Source: Chloroflexota bacterium (lineage in GTDB: Bacteria; Chloroflexota; Dehalococcoidia; DSTF01; JACRBR01). Taken from it: DNA of 5,962 bases. The stretch is taken from contig JAKAMA010000165.1 in the NCBI GenBank assembly GCA_021813085.1, positions 1 to 5,962 on the forward strand. The letters run 5' to 3'. The notes beneath the pieces are model-generated. The model was not told where the DNA came from and did no database searches. It was given only the letters and a program-made list of their open reading frames with translations. A program made the translations under genes and the position numbers. Positions 1 to 5,615 of this stretch are shown piece after piece (position 1 is the stretch's first letter; the number at the start of each line of letters is the position of its first letter).

Positions 1-1
1 C

Positions 2-1420
2 GACTTTCCGGGCGCGCGCATCGTCCTGCTGGAGCAGAACTACCGCTCGACGCAGAACATCCTCGACGCGGCGCACGCGGTGATCTCGGGCAATCAGCAG
101 CGCAAGCAGAAGTCGCTCTGGACGGACCGCGGCGGCGGCGAGCCGATCGCCGTCTTCGAGGCGTACGACGAGACGGAGGAGGCGGAGTTCATCGCGCGCG
201 AGATCGCGCGGCTGCTCGCCGAGGACGGCTGGGCGCACCGCGACTTCGCGGTCATGTATCGGACCAACGCGCAGTCGCGGGCGATCGAGGAGGCGCTGAT
301 GCGCGCCGGGATCCGCTACCAGCTCGTCGGCGGCACGCGGTTCTACGAGCGGCGCGAGGTGAAGGACGTGCTCGCGTACCTGCGGCTCGTCCACAACCCG
401 TACGACCTGGTGAGCCTGACGCGCGTGCTCAACGTGCCGGGCCGCGGCATCGGCGCCAAGACCACGCAGCAGCTCGAGCGCTGGGCACAGACGCTGGGCG
501 TGCCGGTGTACACCGCGCTCCAGATCCTCGTCGCCCAGGAGTCTGGGCGCCAGCCCGAGGGGTTGCCGCGAGCGGAGCGGCACCCGGTGGCGGCGCGCCA
601 GGCGAAGGCAATCGCGGAATTCGTGGGCCTGCTCGACGAGCTGATGGATGTGGCGGCAACGAACAACCTCTCGACGCTGCTCGACGGCGTGATTGAACGC
701 ACGGGCTACCGCCGCTACCTGTACGCCGAGTCCGAGGACGGCGAGCAGCGCTGGGAGAACGTCGAGGAGCTGCGGAACGTCGCCGCCGACTACGACGGGC
801 TGGCACCCGGCAACGGCCTCGTGTCCTTCCTCGAGGACGTCGCGCTGATCTCGGACGCGGACACCATCGCGGACGAGGGCGAGGCGCCGTCCGAAGGGCG
901 CGTGACGCTGATCACGCTGCACTCCGCGAAGGGGCTGGAGTACCGCGCCGTGTTCATCATCGCCATGGAGGAGGGTGTGCTGCCGCACGTGCGCTCGTTC
1001 GACGACCCGGCGCAGATGGAGGAGGAGCGGCGGCTGTGCTACGTCGGCATGACGCGCGCGAAGGAGCGGCTGTACCTCCTGCGCGCGTTCAAGCGGTACG
1101 CGATGGGCTCGTCGCAGCACAACCCGCCGTCGCGCTTCCTGCGCGACATCCCGGCTCAGCTCATCGCGCAGCAGTCCGCCCTCGCGGAGGCGTCCGAGCG
1201 CCGCTACCAGGCGCCGGCGCGGCGGGCCGACGAGCGGCCGCCGGTGCCGGACGACGCGGTGTTCAGCGGCGGCGAGAAGGTGCGCCACCCGCGCTTCGGC
1301 GAGGGCATCGTCGTCGCCTGCGTCGTGGCGAACGGCGACCAGGAGCTGACGATCGCCTTCAAGGGCGAGGCCGGCATCAGGCGCCTGCTGCTCTCGCTGG
1401 CGCCGCTGGAGCGGATGTAG
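2..1420 (+). CDS. pcrA: UvrD/PcrA-type superfamily 1A DNA helicase, C-terminal part (5' end outside window)
   Basis: ATP-dependent 3'-5' DNA helicase that acts in nucleotide-excision and mismatch repair and in clearing proteins from DNA in the cytoplasm. The frame is open from base 2, so 472 residues are visible and the first roughly 250-300, with Walker A and B, lie upstream. Seen: motif IV LEQNYRST at residues 10-17 of the visible part, the RTNAQSRAIEEAL block, the GGTRFYERREVKD block, motif V (VTLITLHSAKGLEY) at 301-314, and motif VI EEERRLCYVGMTRAKERL from 340, with the arginine of GMTRAKER at 352. From about residue 424 comes the Tudor-like tail GEKVRHPRFGEGIVV, typical of PcrA/UvrD, which binds RNA polymerase in characterised members. 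This tail and the general order favour PcrA/UvrD over Rep or RecB. An in-frame GTG at 80 is internal because the conserved motif IV lies before it. A period-7 repeat starts 11 nt after the stop. Confidence 0.95.
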   Translation, partial: DFPGARIVLLEQNYRSTQNILDAAHAVISGNQQRKQKSLWTDRGGGEPIAVFEAYDETEEAEFIAREIARLLAEDGWAHRDFAVMYRTNAQSRAIEEALMRAGIRYQLVGGTRFYERREVKDVLAYLRLVHNPYDLVSLTRVLNVPGRGIGAKTTQQLERWAQTLGVPVYTALQILVAQESGRQPEGLPRAERHPVAARQAKAIAEFVGLLDELMDVAATNNLSTLLDGVIERTGYRRYLYAESEDGEQRWENVEELRNVAADYDGLAPGNGLVSFLEDVALISDADTIADEGEAPSEGRVTLITLHSAKGLEYRAVFIIAMEEGVLPHVRSFDDPAQMEEERRLCYVGMTRAKERLYLLRAFKRYAMGSSQHNPPSRFLRDIPAQLIAQQSALAEASERRYQAPARRADERPPVPDDAVFSGGEKVRHPRFGEGIVVACVVANGDQELTIAFKGEAGIRRLLLSLAPLERM

Positions 1421-1431
1421 GGGCGGGGGAT

Positions 1432-1543
1432 GGGAAGTTGGAGGTCGGAGGTCGGAGGCAGGGGACAGCGGACGACAGGCGGCCGACAACTGACAACAAA
1501 CATCAAACAGCAAACGGCAGGCGACAGAGAGCCGACGGCGGGC
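1432..1543. repeat. Degenerate period-7 tandem repeat, about 16 units, after pcrA
   Basis: Cutting the sequence every seven bases from 1432 gives 16 consecutive units in one phase without an indel. Examples are CGGAGGT, AGCGGAC and AACTGAC. The third base is G in the first five units and C in all later ones, the fifth and sixth bases are always purines, and the seventh is a pyrimidine in 15 of 16. The unit drifts gradually from GGAGGT-rich to ACAAAC-rich to GGCGGGC-rich, as expected if neighbouring units were copied and then diverged. No open frame with family resemblance runs through it. It resembles in kind the heptanucleotide STRR repeats known in cyanobacteria; a relation is not shown. 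Confidence 0.75.
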
Positions 1544-1631
1544 GGCGTCGCGGCTGGCGGTGCTGGGGATCGACCTGTACGCCGAAGCGGGCGTCGGCTC
1601 GCGCCACCGGGGCCACCGCGCTCGCCGGCCG

Positions 1632-1660
1632 TTGACAGCGGCGCAGCGTGGGCAGATACT
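1632..1660 (+). promoter_or_regulatory. Promoter of the SRPBCC gene (leaderless type)
   Basis: A perfect -35 TTGACA (1632-1637) and a -10 GATACT (1655-1660, four of six) are separated by the ideal 17 nt. The -10 ends 7 nt before the ATG at 1668, so transcription should begin at or next to the start codon. No Shine-Dalgarno is seen in the 7 nt between. This decides the start choice for the downstream gene. Confidence 0.75.
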
Positions 1661-1667
1661 CGCCCCG

Positions 1668-2117
1668 ATGTGTTTCCGCGAGACGGTCGTGATCCACGCA
1701 TCGCCGGCGGCGGCATTCGCGTATCTGGCGAACCCCGCGACCGCACCGGTGATCGACCCCGCCGTGCTTTCCTATGAGCCGGACTCGCTGCCAATGCGCG
1801 CGGGCACGATGAACACCATCCGCGTGCGCATGTACGGGGTGCCGATGACCATGACGAGCCGCGTGCTGGAGTGGGAGGAGGGGCGGCGCATGGTCATAGA
1901 GTCGGTGCGGCCCTCGCGCCCGATGCGGGCGGTGGCGACGCACCTGTTCGAGCCGCATCCGGACGGCGTGCGGTACACGTGGTCGATGGAGATGATCCCG
2001 AACGGCCGCGGCGGCCGCCTGTTGGCACGCCTGATGACGCTCCTCATGCGCCGCAACGCGCGCCGGCAGCAGCTTCGTTTCAAGCGAGTGATGGAGACCG
2101 AAAGCCGGGACATGTAA
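1668..2117 (+). CDS. SRPBCC/START-fold (polyketide cyclase/dehydrase-like) protein
   Basis: A 149-residue soluble cytoplasmic protein of a size typical for single-domain SRPBCC proteins, which form a deep hydrophobic pocket for lipids or other small ligands. Seen: the N-terminal strand and helix signature ETVVIHASPAAAFAYLANP (residues 5-23), which is the usual opening of the family (strand, then a short 'SPxxvfxyl' helix), central strands around MYGVPMTMTSRVLEW and RRMVIESVRPS, then VRYTWSMEMIPNG followed by a long basic C-terminal helix (about residues 105-149) rich in Arg, where this family packs a helix over the pocket. No catalytic residues can be named, so ligand and function are unknown. 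The frame is open further upstream to a start at 1560, but that would place the promoter inside the gene and add an Arg-rich stretch with no family match. The ATG at 1668 fits both promoter and domain edge. Confidence 0.8.
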   Translation: MCFRETVVIHASPAAAFAYLANPATAPVIDPAVLSYEPDSLPMRAGTMNTIRVRMYGVPMTMTSRVLEWEEGRRMVIESVRPSRPMRAVATHLFEPHPDGVRYTWSMEMIPNGRGGRLLARLMTLLMRRNARRQQLRFKRVMETESRDM

Positions 2118-2124
2118 CGCGCCT

Positions 2125-2150
2125 GTGGCGCCCGAACCGGCGGGCGCTGC
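2125..2150 (+). terminator. Stem-loop after the SRPBCC gene, terminator-like without T-run
   Basis: Starting 7 nt past the stop codon, GCGCCCG (2128-2134) pairs with CGGGCGC (2141-2147) around the loop AACCGG. Three further pairs, two of them G-U, extend the stem to 10 bp. No T-run follows, so it could stop RNA polymerase only weakly, protect a 3' end, or be chance in GC-rich DNA. Confidence 0.35.
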
Positions 2151-2193
2151 CGCAGACCAACCGCGCCGCCGCAGCGCCAAGCCGGTCGCCACT

Positions 2194-2221
2194 ATGCCAA
2201 CGGGCGCGGGACGGGTACATT
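2194..2221 (+). promoter_or_regulatory. Probable promoter of cinA (leaderless type)
   Basis: A -10 TACATT (2216-2221, four of six) ends 6 nt before the GTG start at 2228. A -35-like ATGCCA (2194-2199, four of six) lies 16 nt upstream of it. No Shine-Dalgarno is present in the 6 nt between. The placement is the same as for the SRPBCC and PIG-L genes, which strengthens a weak single match. Confidence 0.5.
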
Positions 2222-2227
2222 CCTGCC

Positions 2228-3478
2228 GTGAAGGCTGAGATCCTCTCCATCGGCACCGAGATCCTGCTCGGCGAGATCGTCGACACGAACGCGCAGTACA
2301 TCGCGGCGCGGCTGCCCGGGCTGGGCATCGACCTCTACTTCAAGGCCGTCGTCGGCGACAACCTGGACCGGCTGACGGAGACGATCGGCCGGGCGCGCGA
2401 GCGCTCGGACGTCGTCATCTGCACGGGCGGGCTCGGGCCGACCGAGGACGATCTGACGCGCGAGGCGATCAGCGCGGCGCTCGGCGAAGAGCCGCGCGTC
2501 GACCCGCAGCTCGAGCGCGACCTGCGCGGCTTCTTCGAGCGCCGCGGCTACGCGATGCCCGAGCGCAACGTCAAGCAGTGCTGGCTGATCCCCTCGGCGC
2601 GCGCGATCCCGAACCCGCGCGGCACGGCGCCGGGCTGGTGGGTGGAGCGCGACGGCAAGATCATCGTGGCCATGCCCGGCCCGCCGACGGAGATGACGCG
2701 CATGTGGGAGCAGGAGGTGGCGCCCGAGCTGCTGCGCCGCCACCCCGGCTCCGTGCTGATCACGCGCACCCTGAAGACGACGGGCATCGGCGAGGGCACC
2801 GTCGACGAGATGGTGAGCCCGCTGCTGAAATCGGCCAACCCGAGCATCGGCATCTACGCGCGCGCCGACGGCGTGCACCTGCGCATCGCCGCCAAGGCGC
2901 CGACGGCCAGCGAGGCGCGCGCGCTCATCACGCCGGTCGAGGCGGATGCGCGCGGCATCCTGGGGCCGGCGATCTGGGGCGCGGACGACGACACGTTCGA
3001 GAGCGTGATCGGGGAGATGATGCGCGCGTGTGGCGTCACGCTGGCCACGATGGAGTCGTGCACCGGCGGCCTCCTCGCGAGCACGCTCACCGACGTGCCG
3101 GGGGCCTCGGACTACTTCCGCGGCGGGCTCGTGTCGTACCAGACGGAGCTGAAGGTGGAATGGGGCGTGCCACAGTCGATCATCGACGAGCACGGCGTGA
3201 TCAGCGCGGAGTGCGCGCGGGCGATGGCGCAGGCGGCGCGCGAGCGGCTCGAAGCGAGCATCGGCATCGGCGTCACGTGTGTGGCCGGTCCGGACGAACA
3301 GGAGGGGAAGCCCGTCGGGACGGTGCACATCGGCATCGACGCGGTGTGGGCGGCGCCGCAGGCGGTGAGCTACGTCTATCCGCAGGGGCGGATGGCGACC
3401 AAGCGGCGCGCCGTCACCAGCGCGCTCGGGCTGCTGCGGCAGTCGCTGCTGGCGTATTCGCCGGACGCGCTGGTGTAG
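2228..3478 (+). CDS. cinA: CinA: competence/damage-inducible family protein with nicotinamide-nucleotide amidohydrolase domain
   Basis: A 416-residue cytoplasmic protein of normal CinA length with both domains. The N-terminal MoCF/molybdopterin-binding-like domain (COG1058, about residues 3-170) shows ILSIGTEILLGEIVDTNA at 5-22, CTGGLGPTEDDLTREA at 65-80, and further on a MPGPPTEM block; in characterised homologues this domain hydrolyses ADP-ribose or NAD-type pyrophosphates. After a middle KH-like linker comes the PncC domain (from about 260) with MESCTGGLLAS at 275-285 and AGPDEQEGKPVGTV at 353-366; PncC deamidates NMN to nicotinate mononucleotide for NAD salvage. The start is GTG at 2228 because residues 2-10 match the family N-terminus exactly and the -10 element ends 6 nt upstream; the frame continues upstream to 1871 only as an unrelated extension over the SRPBCC gene. 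The 110-nt gap and own promoter suggest separate transcription. Confidence 0.96.
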   Translation: MKAEILSIGTEILLGEIVDTNAQYIAARLPGLGIDLYFKAVVGDNLDRLTETIGRARERSDVVICTGGLGPTEDDLTREAISAALGEEPRVDPQLERDLRGFFERRGYAMPERNVKQCWLIPSARAIPNPRGTAPGWWVERDGKIIVAMPGPPTEMTRMWEQEVAPELLRRHPGSVLITRTLKTTGIGEGTVDEMVSPLLKSANPSIGIYARADGVHLRIAAKAPTASEARALITPVEADARGILGPAIWGADDDTFESVIGEMMRACGVTLATMESCTGGLLASTLTDVPGASDYFRGGLVSYQTELKVEWGVPQSIIDEHGVISAECARAMAQAARERLEASIGIGVTCVAGPDEQEGKPVGTVHIGIDAVWAAPQAVSYVYPQGRMATKRRAVTSALGLLRQSLLAYSPDALV

Positions 3479-3499
3479 GCGTGACCAGACCCGTCGGCG

Positions 3500-3534
3500 G
3501 CCAGACGCTGGACAGCGGCGGGTAGAGGGTGGAG
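3500..3534. repeat. Possible decayed period-7 repeat after cinA
   Basis: Five units in one phase, among them GCTGGAC, GGTAGAG and GGTGGAG, share the purine pattern of the clearer arrays elsewhere in the window. It begins 21 nt after the cinA stop. It is short and noisy, so chance cannot be excluded in purine-rich, GC-rich DNA. The rest of this gap up to 3669 shows nothing else that I recognise. Confidence 0.25.
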
Positions 3535-3669
3535 GCGCCGGGTCGCTGCGGCCGGCACGCGACTCGCGCGGACTGAAGAAAGCCTGTCTCGGAAACGCGC
3601 TACGACTGGGGGAGCAGGTTCACGCAAGGCGCCGACCCCGGCATCCTCGCCCGACCCGCATCGGCTCGC

Positions 3670-3675
3670 TACCCT
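3670..3675 (+). promoter_or_regulatory. Probable -10 element of the PIG-L gene (leaderless type)
   Basis: TACCCT matches the TAnnnT core of a -10 box and ends 6 nt before the ATG at 3682. No convincing -35 is visible; TCGCCC at 3647-3652 has correct spacing (17 nt) but only three matching bases. No Shine-Dalgarno precedes the ATG. The main support is that its distance to the start codon repeats that of the two upstream genes. Confidence 0.4.
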
Positions 3676-3681
3676 GACCGT

Positions 3682-4443
3682 ATGTCCGCGAACCTCGAAT
3701 CGTTGTACTCGTACAAGGAACTGCCCGTGAGCGCACCCGAAACCGACAACAAGGTGGCACTCGTCGTCGCCGCACACCCGGACGACGCCGACTTCGGCGC
3801 CGCCGGCACCGCCTACCTCTGGTCGAAGGAAGGCTGGACGTTCTACTACCTGGTCTGCACCGACGGCAGCAAGGGCACGGCGGACCCGGCCATGCGGCCG
3901 GCAGAGCTGATCCGCATCCGGCGCGACGAGCAGCGGGAGGCGGCACGGCGGGCCGGGGTGAGGGACGTGTTCTTCCTCGACTACGTGGACGGCGAGCTGA
4001 CGTACACCCGGTCGCTGCTTGGCGACGTCGTCCGCCACATCCGCTTGCTGAAGCCGTACGCGGTGTTCACGCACGAGCCGACGGCGATGATCGTGCGGAA
4101 CAGCTTCATCAACCACTCCGACCATCGCTGCGCGGGGCAGGTGACGATCGACGCCATCTATCCTTCGGCCCGGGACCGGCTGAACTTCCCGGAGCAGATC
4201 GAGCAGGGGCTCGAGACGCACAACGTGAAGGAGATCTTCATCTGGGGGTCGGAGGAGACGAACTACGAGACGGACATCAGCGAGGTGGTGGAGGCGAAGA
4301 TCCACGCCCTGAACGCGCACGTCAGCCAGGGGCTCGGTGCCGAGGATCCGGACAGCCAGTTCCTGAAGTTCGTGCGGGAGCGCTGGCGCGGCGAAGACGG
4401 CCGCTACACGGAGCGCTTCCGGCGCGTGGTGATGTTTCGGTAG
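3682..4443 (+). CDS. PIG-L/LmbE family zinc-dependent deacetylase
   Basis: A 253-residue soluble enzyme, the usual length for this family, which removes acetyl groups from N-acetylglucosamine-type substrates (GlcNAc-inositol in MshB, GlcNAc-malate in BshB, GlcNAc-PI in eukaryotes). Seen: strand VALVVAAHPDDADFGAAGT at residues 25-43 with the AHPDD signature, and NHSDHR at 144-149. By analogy with MshB (H13, D16, H147 bind zinc; D15 is the base; H144 assists), the zinc ligands here should be His32, Asp35 and His148, with Asp34 as base and His145 as helper. All are present, so the enzyme is probably active. An N-terminal extension of about 24 residues precedes the first strand. The ATG at 3682 has a -10-like element at the leaderless distance; an in-frame GTG at 3727 is a weaker alternative. 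No mycothiol or bacillithiol partner gene is in view, so the substrate is unknown. The stop codon is also the first base triplet of a period-7 repeat. Confidence 0.93.
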   Translation: MSANLESLYSYKELPVSAPETDNKVALVVAAHPDDADFGAAGTAYLWSKEGWTFYYLVCTDGSKGTADPAMRPAELIRIRRDEQREAARRAGVRDVFFLDYVDGELTYTRSLLGDVVRHIRLLKPYAVFTHEPTAMIVRNSFINHSDHRCAGQVTIDAIYPSARDRLNFPEQIEQGLETHNVKEIFIWGSEETNYETDISEVVEAKIHALNAHVSQGLGAEDPDSQFLKFVRERWRGEDGRYTERFRRVVMFR

Positions 4444-4489
4444 TCCATCGTCCATCGTTCATCGTCCCCAGCGTCCAGTGCCCGGTTCA
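4441..4489. repeat. Degenerate period-7 tandem repeat, 7 units, starting in the PIG-L stop codon
   Basis: Seven units in one phase, for example TAGTCCA, TCGTCCA and TCGTTCA; the first contains the TAG stop codon of the PIG-L gene. The first four are nearly identical, with consensus TCGTCCA, and the last three are decayed while keeping G at position 3. On the opposite strand the unit reads GATGGAC, which shares the purine-purine-A/G-C ending of the array after pcrA. Its last unit runs into the 10-nt palindrome GTTCATGAAC (4485-4494). Confidence 0.65.
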
Positions 4490-4494
4490 TGAAC

Positions 4495-4524
4495 GTCGGC
4501 GCGCCGCACATCGGCGTCGCCGAC
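4495..4524 (+). terminator. Strong stem-loop after the PIG-L gene, terminator-like without T-run
   Basis: The left arm GTCGGCGCGCCG (4495-4506) pairs over 12 bp with 4512-4524, with one bulged T at 4517 and the loop CACAT (4507-4511). It lies about 50 nt past the PIG-L stop and ahead of the next promoter, which suits a transcript end. No T-run follows on either strand, so intrinsic termination would be atypical. Confidence 0.45.
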
Positions 4525-4535
4525 TGAACTTGTGA

Positions 4536-4564
4536 TCGACGCAGGGCGATCGGCGTGCTACGAT
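4536..4564 (+). promoter_or_regulatory. Probable promoter of the secreted-protein gene
   Basis: A -35-like TCGACG (4536-4541, four of six) and a -10-like TACGAT (4559-4564, four of six) are spaced by 17 nt. Transcription would start near 4571, giving a leader of about 27 nt before GTG 4598. A direct repeat of CGATCGGC (4547-4554 and 4561-4568) overlaps the spacer and -10 region and could be a regulator site. Confidence 0.45.
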
Positions 4565-4597
4565 CGGCCGCGGCGGGGCACTGGAATCGGGGAAGTG

Positions 4598-5143
4598 GTG
4601 AAGTGGATCGCATTGGCGTGCGCCGTCGCGTGCGCGGTCGCGTACGCGTTGTCATCCGGGACGGCCTTCGCGCAGCAGCGGCGGGACCCGTTGATCGTGC
4701 CGCAGGAAGGCGGCAACGGGTCACTCTTCCAGATCGTCGGCCAGTACGGCTGGACGCCCGGCGAGACGGTGACCATCCGCCTCGGCTGGACCGCGGTGGA
4801 CCCGCTGCACTACGCGGGGCCGCTCTACCACGAGCGGACCGCGACGGTGCTGCGCGACGGCACGTGGAGCTTTCCGATCGCCGTCAATGACGCGCTCTTC
4901 CCGTTCCCGCTGGGCTCCGAGCCGAAGTTCATCGTCGTCGAGGCCAGCAGCGCCTCGAAGACCGCGATCAACGCGTTCATCTACGCGCCGGGCGGCCGGC
5001 TGCCGGCGGGCCCCGACGCGATCGCGCTGCTCGGCTTCGGGCCGCCACGGGCGAGCTCGCTGGCGCTGCTGGTCGCCGCGCTGTTCCTCGGGGCGACAGG
5101 CGGGCTGATCGTCGTCAGCGGCGCAGGCCAGCGGACGGCATAG
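4598..5143 (+). CDS. Secreted, C-terminally membrane-anchored protein with probable Ig-like domain, function unknown
   Basis: From the GTG at 4598 the product has 181 residues. It begins with a classic signal peptide: a Lys at 2, a hydrophobic Ala/Val/Leu core (residues 4-18) and a probable cleavage site AFA-QQ after residue 25. The mature part up to about residue 145 looks like one beta-sandwich: QYGWTPGETVTIRLGW, then HERTATVLRDGTWSFPIAV, then EPKFIVVEASS and TAINAFIYAPGG. The 'GxTPGExVTI ... DGTWSF ... TAINAFI' order is typical of bacterial Ig-like repeats. A hydrophobic segment at about 155-173 and the short tail SGAGQRTA suggest a C-terminal membrane anchor with most of the chain outside. 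A purine-rich GGGGA (4589-4593) lies 4 nt before the GTG. The frame extends up to a GTG at 4532, but that start would overlap the promoter and put about 22 polar residues ahead of the signal peptide. Function and partners are unknown. Confidence 0.75.
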   Translation: MKWIALACAVACAVAYALSSGTAFAQQRRDPLIVPQEGGNGSLFQIVGQYGWTPGETVTIRLGWTAVDPLHYAGPLYHERTATVLRDGTWSFPIAVNDALFPFPLGSEPKFIVVEASSASKTAINAFIYAPGGRLPAGPDAIALLGFGPPRASSLALLVAALFLGATGGLIVVSGAGQRTA

Positions 5144-5147
5144 GCGG

Positions 5148-5164
5148 CCGGCCGATGCGGCCGG
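5148..5164 (+). terminator. Short hairpin after the secreted-protein gene
   Basis: CCGGCCG (5148-5154) and CGGCCGG (5158-5164) form a 7-bp stem with the 3-nt loop ATG, 4 nt past the stop codon. No T-run follows. Position favours a 3'-end role, but such short palindromes are common in DNA this GC-rich. Confidence 0.3.
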
Positions 5165-5412
5165 GCAGAGTGTTCCGACGGCGAGGGCTGGGTCGTGGGG
5201 TTGGGCAGCGGAGCCGGGCAATGGCACCCGGCGCAACCGTGACGAAGGATCACCACTCCACCGCCCGCAGGCGCACCGGCCAGACCCCGGGAGGCGGGCA
5301 GGCCGCGTCCACCCTGTCACCGCGGGCACCACCGCTGTTGCCTGCTGGTCACGGTGATGCTGCCCTGCATGGTGTGACAGAATCACTGCCCATCTACACG
5401 CAGGCACCCAAA
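5165..5412. other. Intergenic stretch without a recognised gene
   Basis: No frame on either strand gives a product with family features; a plus-strand frame from 5155 to 5463 is Arg/Pro/Gly-rich shadow composition. One inverted repeat is visible: GCCGGG (5213-5218) with CCCGGC (5227-5232) around 8 nt. A GTGACA box at 5374-5379 resembles a -35, but its best -10 partner (TACACG, 15 nt away) is poor. I see no tRNA, known riboswitch or mobile-element end. Confidence 0.5.
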
Positions 5413-5442
5413 TTGACGCCCTCGCCGCCCGCCTGCTATCCT
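5413..5442 (+). promoter_or_regulatory. Promoter of the small ORF/RNA unit
   Basis: A -35 TTGACG (5413-5418, five of six) and a -10 TATCCT (5437-5442, four of six) are spaced by 18 nt, and the -10 is preceded by TGC, making an extended -10. Together with the 1632-1660 promoter this is the best promoter match of the window. The start of transcription is expected near 5449, only a few bases ahead of the ribosome-binding site, so the leader would be nearly all Shine-Dalgarno. Confidence 0.7.
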
Positions 5443-5452
5443 CCCACGCAGG

Positions 5453-5464
5453 AAAGGAGGTGAT
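5453..5464 (+). promoter_or_regulatory. Perfect 12-nt Shine-Dalgarno (complement of the 16S rRNA 3' tail)
   Basis: AAAGGAGGTGAT is an exact complement of the conserved 16S rRNA 3' end ATCACCTCCTTT. The GGAGG core ends 8 nt before the ATG at 5469, a good distance; an in-frame ATG at 5463 is only 2 nt away and overlaps the site, so 5469 is preferred. The other genes here have no or only a partial Shine-Dalgarno, so this one is exceptional in the window. Confidence 0.8.
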
Positions 5465-5468
5465 GCGG

Positions 5469-5537
5469 ATGGACGATCGTCGTTGCGAGGCCTGCAAGCC
5501 GAGCACACTCCGCAGCACCTCGGGGGCTGACTCCTAG
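5469..5537 (+). CDS. Small ORF, 22-residue peptide with CxxC motif, unknown function
   Basis: The frame from ATG 5469 to TAG 5535-5537 encodes 22 residues, beginning MDDRRCEACKPS and ending SGADS. Two cysteines at 6 and 9 form a CxxC pair next to basic residues, as in metal-binding or redox turns; there is no signal peptide or membrane segment. Support is indirect but of several kinds: a good promoter, a maximal ribosome-binding site at the right distance, and a run of hairpins straight after the stop. It is not a leader peptide for a neighbour, because the next gene runs the opposite way; it would be a free-standing small gene. The alternative is that the transcript acts as an RNA, possibly binding the 16S tail, and the ORF is minor. 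I do not recognise a named family. Confidence 0.5.
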   Translation: MDDRRCEACKPSTLRSTSGADS

Positions 5538-5542
5538 CAGCT

Positions 5543-5595
5543 CTCCGGGGGCGGAGCCGATCCGGGGCCTCCCCGGCGCGGCTGCCGGGCGGCAG
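5543..5595 (+). ncRNA. Run of three short GC hairpins after the small ORF (candidate structured RNA)
   Basis: Three consecutive stems follow the small ORF: CTCCG/CGGAG (5543-5547, 5552-5556) with a GGGG loop, CCGGGG/CCCCGG (5562-5567, 5571-5576) with a CCT loop, and CTGCC/GGCAG (5582-5586, 5591-5595) with a GGGC loop. Each is perfect, and they are separated by only 5 nt. Together with the hairpin at 5616-5643 they fill nearly the whole 3' part of the predicted transcript. Base composition makes single stems cheap here, so the case rests on their tandem order. Confidence 0.4.
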
Positions 5596-5615
5596 GCCTG
5601 GCAACAGTCATGATC

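Noticed and set aside
1560..1667. Upstream extension of the SRPBCC gene to an earlier start
   Set aside because: The added 36 residues are Arg/Gly-rich with no family match, and a good promoter with its -10 just before ATG 1668 lies inside the extension.
2192..3328. Long minus-strand open frame (378 codons) opposite cinA
   Set aside because: Its translation is Arg/Ala/His-rich low-complexity composition typical of the antisense of GC-rich genes, and cinA on the plus strand has clear conserved motifs in both domains.
3490..3522. Stem-loop after cinA (CCCGTCG with CGGCGGG around an inner 4-bp stem)
   Set aside because: Needs a G-U pair and a large internal loop, and has no T-run; not distinguishable from chance in this composition.
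3376..4455. Long minus-strand open frame (359 codons) opposite the PIG-L gene
   Set aside because: Composition-driven shadow; the plus strand carries the AHPDD and HSDH motifs of a complete deacetylase.
5374..5400. Second promoter (GTGACA, 15 nt, TACACG) ahead of the small ORF
   Set aside because: The spacer is short and the -10 has only three matching bases; the 5413-5442 promoter is clearly better.
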